From positions 1 through 7,764 of the forward strand of contig CALKIA010000670.1 in assembly GCA_937988705.1 (NCBI GenBank): a DNA stretch of 7,764 nt. The letters are read 5' to 3'. The notes under the pieces are model-generated. The model saw only the letters and a list, made by a program, of their open reading frames with translations, was not told where the DNA came from and searched no databases. Both the position numbers and the translations under genes were made by a program. Shown here one piece after another: positions 5,183 through 7,764 of this stretch (position 1 is its first letter; the number at the start of each line of letters is the position of its first letter). The stretch is from an uncultured Chloroflexota bacterium (GTDB lineage: Bacteria; Chloroflexota; Anaerolineae; Aggregatilineales; Phototrophicaceae).

Positions 5183-5198
5183 CGCTACCATGGTAGCG
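5183..5198. repeat. 16-bp perfect palindrome
   Basis: CGCTACCATGGTAGCG is a perfect, loopless inverted repeat just downstream of the last family A copy. It could be a protein-binding site or a decayed palindromic element. Nothing nearby assigns a role. Confidence 0.6.
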
Positions 5199-5260
5199 CG
5201 GACGCGATCGAGCGACCGTCGACCGATTTTTGATTATCAACAGCGTGAATTGAGGGGAAA

Positions 5261-5287
5261 CAAAAAGGACGAGGCTAGGCTCGTCCT
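5261..5287 (-). terminator. Rho-independent terminator of the acyl carrier protein gene
   Basis: Read on the minus strand, AGGACGAG and CTCGTCCT form a perfect 8-bp stem around a six-base loop, followed at once by TTTTTG. This is the expected stem plus U-tract and lies about 50 bases past the acyl carrier protein stop. On the + strand there is no downstream T-run, so it is directional. Confidence 0.8.
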
Positions 5288-5316
5288 GATTGGTACAAAT
5301 TGCCGCGCAGGAGCAC

Positions 5317-5340
5317 GGACAAGGCAGGCCTTGTCCCTAC
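5317..5340. repeat. Family B palindromic repeat overlapping the acyl carrier protein stop codon
   Basis: GGACAAGG (5317-5324) and CCTTGTCC (5329-5336) pair perfectly, extendable by one G-C pair, followed by CTAC (5337-5340) and TTA. Bases 5337-5339 are the complement of the acyl carrier protein TAG stop. The repeat's conserved end therefore supplies that stop codon. Confidence 0.8.
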
Positions 5341-5576
5341 TTAATCATGCGCTCGTTGATGTAAGTGACAGCTTCGCCGACCGTCGTAATGCGCTGGGCG
5401 TCTTCGTCGCTGATCTCACCGCTGAATTCTTCTTCAAAGGCCATGATCAATTCAACGAGATCCAGCGAGTCGGCTTCAAGATCTTCACGGAAGCGCGCGG
5501 CGGGCACTACTTTTTCCGGGTCAACGCCGAGCAAGTCGACGACAATATTACGGACACGTTCATCGGTTGAAGCCAT
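5337..5576 (-). CDS. acpP: Acyl carrier protein
   Basis: This 79-residue acidic carrier holds growing acyl chains on a phosphopantetheine arm during type II fatty acid synthesis in the cytosol. The attachment site is Ser37 in EADSLDLVELIMAFEEEF (34-51), the invariant DSL motif at the start of helix II. The remaining helices are as in the family (EISDEDAQRITTVGEAVTYI, 54-73), and the length matches typical bacterial AcpP. The start ATG (complement of 5574-5576) is preceded on the minus strand by GGAGGGGG, a strong ribosome-binding site. A TATAAT -10 box lies upstream (complement of 5629-5634) and a rho-independent terminator downstream, so it appears monocistronic. Usual partners such as fabD, fabG or fabF are not in the window. 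The stop codon falls inside a family B palindrome. Confidence 0.96.
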   Translation of the reverse strand: MASTDERVRNIVVDLLGVDPEKVVPAARFREDLEADSLDLVELIMAFEEEFSGEISDEDAQRITTVGEAVTYINERMIK

Positions 5577-5628
5577 TCTTTATCCCCCTCCAGTCGGAGC
5601 AAGTCAGTAGATCGAGTTCAGAAGCCAA

Positions 5629-5634
5629 ATTATA
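5629..5634 (-). promoter_or_regulatory. Candidate -10 box for the acyl carrier protein gene
   Basis: The minus strand reads TATAAT here, preceded by TTTG, in an AT-rich patch. Transcription would begin near 5622 and give a leader of about 45 bases before the ATG. No good -35 lies at 16-18 bases. Confidence 0.5.
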
Positions 5635-5668
5635 CAAAGATTATCACGCCCTGCCAGTGTCGTTTGTG

Positions 5669-5698
5669 TTGACACGGTTTAACGTGATCAGGTACGAT
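5669..5698 (+). promoter_or_regulatory. Sigma70-type promoter for the isoprenoid operon
   Basis: A perfect -35 TTGACA (5669-5674) and the -10 TACGAT (5693-5698) are separated by 18 bases on the + strand. Transcription would start near 5705, giving a leader of about 150 bases before the IPP isomerase ATG. It diverges from the acyl carrier protein promoter about 35-40 bases away, so the two could be co-regulated. Confidence 0.55.
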
Positions 5699-5771
5699 TG
5701 GCTCGTTCAACATAAGGAAACACGCGAGTCGAGCAAAAGACACGGTGCGACCGGAGCGAGTTTCAAAAACA

Positions 5772-5819
5772 CACTCCAAATGAGTGCAAAAGTAAGCATA
5801 CTCCAGTGGTGCAAACCAC
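5772..5819 (+). promoter_or_regulatory. Two small hairpins / direct repeats in the isomerase leader
   Basis: CACTC (5772-5776) pairs with GAGTG (5782-5786), and GTGGT (5806-5810) pairs with ACCAC (5815-5819) around GCAA, a GNRA-type loop. The two blocks also share ACTCCA-n-GTGCAAA (5773-5790 and 5800-5814). They lie in the predicted mRNA leader and could be regulatory, but no known class fits. Confidence 0.35.
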
Positions 5820-5855
5820 GCCTCAGCCAAATTTGTTCAAAGGAAAACCGCGTCT

Positions 5856-6884
5856 ATGGCGACACCCTCGATCGAAGATCGTAAAGCTGACCACATTCGG
5901 ATCAACCTGGAGCGCAATGTCCAGTTTCCGCATCTGACCACCGGGCTCGAACGCTATCGCTTCGTGCATCAGGCGCTGCCCGAAATCAACTTAAGCGAAA
6001 TAGACACGCACGTGACGCTGTTCGGCAAGACGATCAACGCGCCGATTTTGATCTCGTCGATGACGGGCGGCACGGATCTGGCGCTCAAGATCAACCGGAA
6101 TCTGGCGGAAGCGGCGCAGACACACAAGATTGCGCTCGGTTTGGGGTCGCAGCGGGCCGGGATTCGCAACCCGGAAGTCGCGTACACCTATCGGGTGCGC
6201 GATGTCGCGCCCGATGTGCTGCTGTTCGGCAACCTCGGCGCGGTGCAGTTCAACTATGGCTACGGGATTGACGAATGCCGCCGCGCAGTCGAAATGATCG
6301 GCGCAGATGCGCTGATTCTGCACTTTAACGTGCTGCAGGAAGCCGTGCAACCGGAAGGCGACACGAATTTCGCGGGCTTGCTGCCGAAGATCGAGGCCGT
6401 GTGCCGGCAGATGGAAGTGCCGATCATCGCGAAAGAGGTCGGGTGGGGCTTCTCGGAAAAGAACGTGCGCGATCTGGTCAACGCGGGCGTGAGCGCGGTG
6501 GATGTCGCGGGTTCGGGCGGCACATCATGGAGCGAAGTCGAGTATCACCGCGCGCCGAACGAATTCCATGCGCGGGTGGCGGCGGCCTTTGCCGATTGGG
6601 GCATTCCGACGGCCGAAGCAATCTGCTACGCCGTAAACGCCGCGCCGCAGCTCCCGATCTTCGCCAGCGGCGGCCTGAAAGACGGCATCGACATCGCCAA
6701 GTCGATTGCGCTGGGCGCGACGCTCGGCGGGCTGGCGGGCGCGTTCCTCAAAGCGGCGGACGTCTCCGTCGAAGCAGTTGACCAACTTGTGCGCGAACTG
6801 AATGCGCAGCTTCGGATTGCGATGCTGTGCAGCGGTGCAGAAACTATCGCCGATTTGCAGCGGACTCCGCTCCTAAAGGACTAA
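5856..6884 (+). CDS. fni: Type 2 isopentenyl-diphosphate delta-isomerase
   Basis: This 342-residue FMN- and NADPH-dependent cytosolic enzyme interconverts isopentenyl and dimethylallyl diphosphate, the C5 units for isoprenoids. Family motifs in order are RKADHI (9-14), SSMTGG (67-72), GLGSQRAG (95-102), HFNVLQEAVQPEGD (156-169) with the catalytic Gln161 and Mg-binding Glu162, KEVGWG (193-198), AGSGGTSW (218-225), and ASGGLKDG (270-277) for FMN phosphate binding in a TIM barrel. Length is normal. HFNVLQE differs mildly from the usual HLNPLQE but keeps His, Asn, Gln and Glu. The ATG at 5856 has AAAGGA (5839-5844) upstream and puts RKADHI at its usual N-terminal position. The next gene begins 9 bases after its stop and consumes its products, so the two form an operon behind the promoter at 5669-5698. 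Confidence 0.96.
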   Translation: MATPSIEDRKADHIRINLERNVQFPHLTTGLERYRFVHQALPEINLSEIDTHVTLFGKTINAPILISSMTGGTDLALKINRNLAEAAQTHKIALGLGSQRAGIRNPEVAYTYRVRDVAPDVLLFGNLGAVQFNYGYGIDECRRAVEMIGADALILHFNVLQEAVQPEGDTNFAGLLPKIEAVCRQMEVPIIAKEVGWGFSEKNVRDLVNAGVSAVDVAGSGGTSWSEVEYHRAPNEFHARVAAAFADWGIPTAEAICYAVNAAPQLPIFASGGLKDGIDIAKSIALGATLGGLAGAFLKAADVSVEAVDQLVRELNAQLRIAMLCSGAETIADLQRTPLLKD

Positions 6885-6893
6885 CCCCTCTTG

Positions 6894-7764
6894 ATGACCC
6901 AGCTTGCCAGTCGTTATCTTACAGAGCTCGACGCAACGATGCGCCGAGTCGTCGATGATATGGTCACCGCGCCGGACTTCGGCGTGATGCTTCGCTACCC
7001 GCTCGGATGGGTCAATCAGGATGGGCAGCCCTACAATCATCCGACCGGAAAGCGCATCCGCCCGATTTTGCTGCTCCTCGCGACAGAGGCGACCGGGGGC
7101 GATTATCAGGCGGCGCTACCCGCGGCGGCGGCGGTCGAACTGCTGCACAACTTTTCGCTCGTGCACGATGACATCGAAGACGACAGCCCGACGCGGCACG
7201 GCCGGCCAACGGTGTGGATGCTGTGGGGTCGCGCCAACGCGATCAACGCGGGGGATGCGCTGTTCGCGCTGGCGTATGGCGCAATGCAGCGCCTACCGAT
7301 CCCGCCGGAAATTGCGCTCAAGGTCTGGGGCATCTTCAACGCTACGAATATTGAGCTGACGCGCGGTCAGCACATGGACATGCGCTTCGAGAAACAGAAG
7401 AATGTCAGCGTGGACGAGTATATTTCGATGATCCGGGGTAAATCGGCGGCGCTGGTGGCGGCGTGCGCGCAGATCGGCGCGTTGATCGGGTCACACGACG
7501 ATGAAACGGCGGCGCATTTCGCAGAATTCGGGCTGAATCTCGGGCTGGCGTTTCAGATTCGCGATGATATTCTCGGCATCTGGGGCGACCCGGCGGTGAC
7601 GGGGAAATCGGCGGCGACGGATATTCTGTCGCGCAAGAAGTCGCTGCCCGTGCTGTACGGGCTGGGACAGAGCGCGGAGCTGGTCGAATTGTACGGGCGC
7701 GAAACGTTCGGCGCGGAGGAAGTCAGCGCCGCCGTGCGGATTCTCGATCAGGTCGGGGCGCAGG
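6894..7764 (+). CDS. Polyprenyl (probably geranylgeranyl) diphosphate synthase, 3' end beyond window
   Basis: This frame stays open from 6894 to the window edge, giving 290 residues; the C terminus is missing. It is a trans-isoprenyl diphosphate synthase that condenses isopentenyl diphosphate onto an allylic primer. Motifs: GKRIRP (52-57) for IPP binding, the first Asp-rich motif DDIED (92-96) in LVHDDIEDDSPTRHGRPT, KSAALVA (183-189), the second Asp-rich region FQIRDDILGIWGD (220-232), and RKKSLPV (247-253). Phe87, five residues before the first motif, and the absence of a two-residue insertion in that motif fit a geranylgeranyl-type enzyme, but chain length is inferred. The start may be ATG 6894 or TTG 6891. 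AAAGGA (6875-6880), which overlaps the end of the isomerase gene, lies 10 bases from TTG and 13 from ATG. Products would feed carotenoids, quinones or membrane isoprenoids. Confidence 0.93.
   Translation, partial: MTQLASRYLTELDATMRRVVDDMVTAPDFGVMLRYPLGWVNQDGQPYNHPTGKRIRPILLLLATEATGGDYQAALPAAAAVELLHNFSLVHDDIEDDSPTRHGRPTVWMLWGRANAINAGDALFALAYGAMQRLPIPPEIALKVWGIFNATNIELTRGQHMDMRFEKQKNVSVDEYISMIRGKSAALVAACAQIGALIGSHDDETAAHFAEFGLNLGLAFQIRDDILGIWGDPAVTGKSAATDILSRKKSLPVLYGLGQSAELVELYGRETFGAEEVSAAVRILDQVGAQ

Larger units (their letters stand above)
4858..5336. other. Repeat cluster between convergent membrane-protein and acyl carrier protein genes
   Basis: No gene is supported. This 479-base spacer holds four family A copies, a 175-base-spaced composite duplication, a 16-bp perfect palindrome, the minus-strand terminator of the acyl carrier protein gene and a family B copy. 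Open frames on both strands consist of repeat-encoded Pro/Gly/Arg-rich peptide. It is where the + strand operon and the - strand gene meet tail to tail. Confidence 0.7.

Noticed and set aside
5190..5570. Plus-strand open frame antisense to the acyl carrier protein gene
   Set aside because: The minus-strand frame is an unmistakable acyl carrier protein. The antisense frame is a codon-composition shadow that runs through the terminator and the family B repeat.

Overview
The window looks like chromosomal DNA of a Chloroflexota bacterium, probably Anaerolineae-like. This rests on three things: high-GC coding sequence, a type 2 IPP isomerase followed directly by a geranylgeranyl-type prenyl synthase, and intergenic spaces filled with short GC-rich palindromic repeats of a style I associate with that phylum. 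The assignment is inference from style and content, not from a marker gene. I see no rRNA, tRNA, CRISPR array, transposase or phage gene.

Layout: 1-349 is non-coding and repeat-rich. A GT-B/GT4 glycosyltransferase follows (350-1480, +). 1481-1865 is a second repeat-rich spacer. Next is a small protein with repeated Gly-aromatic beta-strand units (1866-2273, +). After another repeat comes a tight three-gene unit on the + strand: hotdog acyl-CoA thioesterase (2488-2979), ChlI/BchI-type AAA+ ATPase (2972-4147, 8-base overlap) and a polytopic membrane protein (4153-4857). 4858-5336 is a large repeat cluster between convergent genes. The acyl carrier protein gene lies on the minus strand (5337-5576) with a clear terminator. 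A divergent promoter region (5577-5855) leads into an isoprenoid operon: type 2 isopentenyl-diphosphate isomerase (5856-6884) and a polyprenyl diphosphate synthase that starts at 6894 (or 6891) and runs off the right edge.

Two repeat families dominate the spacers. Family A is about 45-50 bp: CCTCACCCCC, then a near-perfect inverted repeat of CCCCTCTCC and GGAGAGGGG, then a purine-rich tail ending near AAGATGG. There are about 13 full or partial copies. Family B is a shorter palindrome, GGAC-n-GTCC, usually followed by CTAC; there are three clear copies and at least one variant.

The most unusual observation is that family A copies sit inside the reading frame of the membrane protein. They encode a Pro/Gly/Lys-rich stretch of about 40 residues between two transmembrane helices. 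This is possible because the repeat is free of stop codons in five of its six frames. A family B copy also supplies the stop codon of the acyl carrier protein gene. No complete new defence or metabolic system is evident. The best candidates for new biology are the repeat-to-protein insertion and the orphan ChlI-thioesterase-membrane protein cluster.
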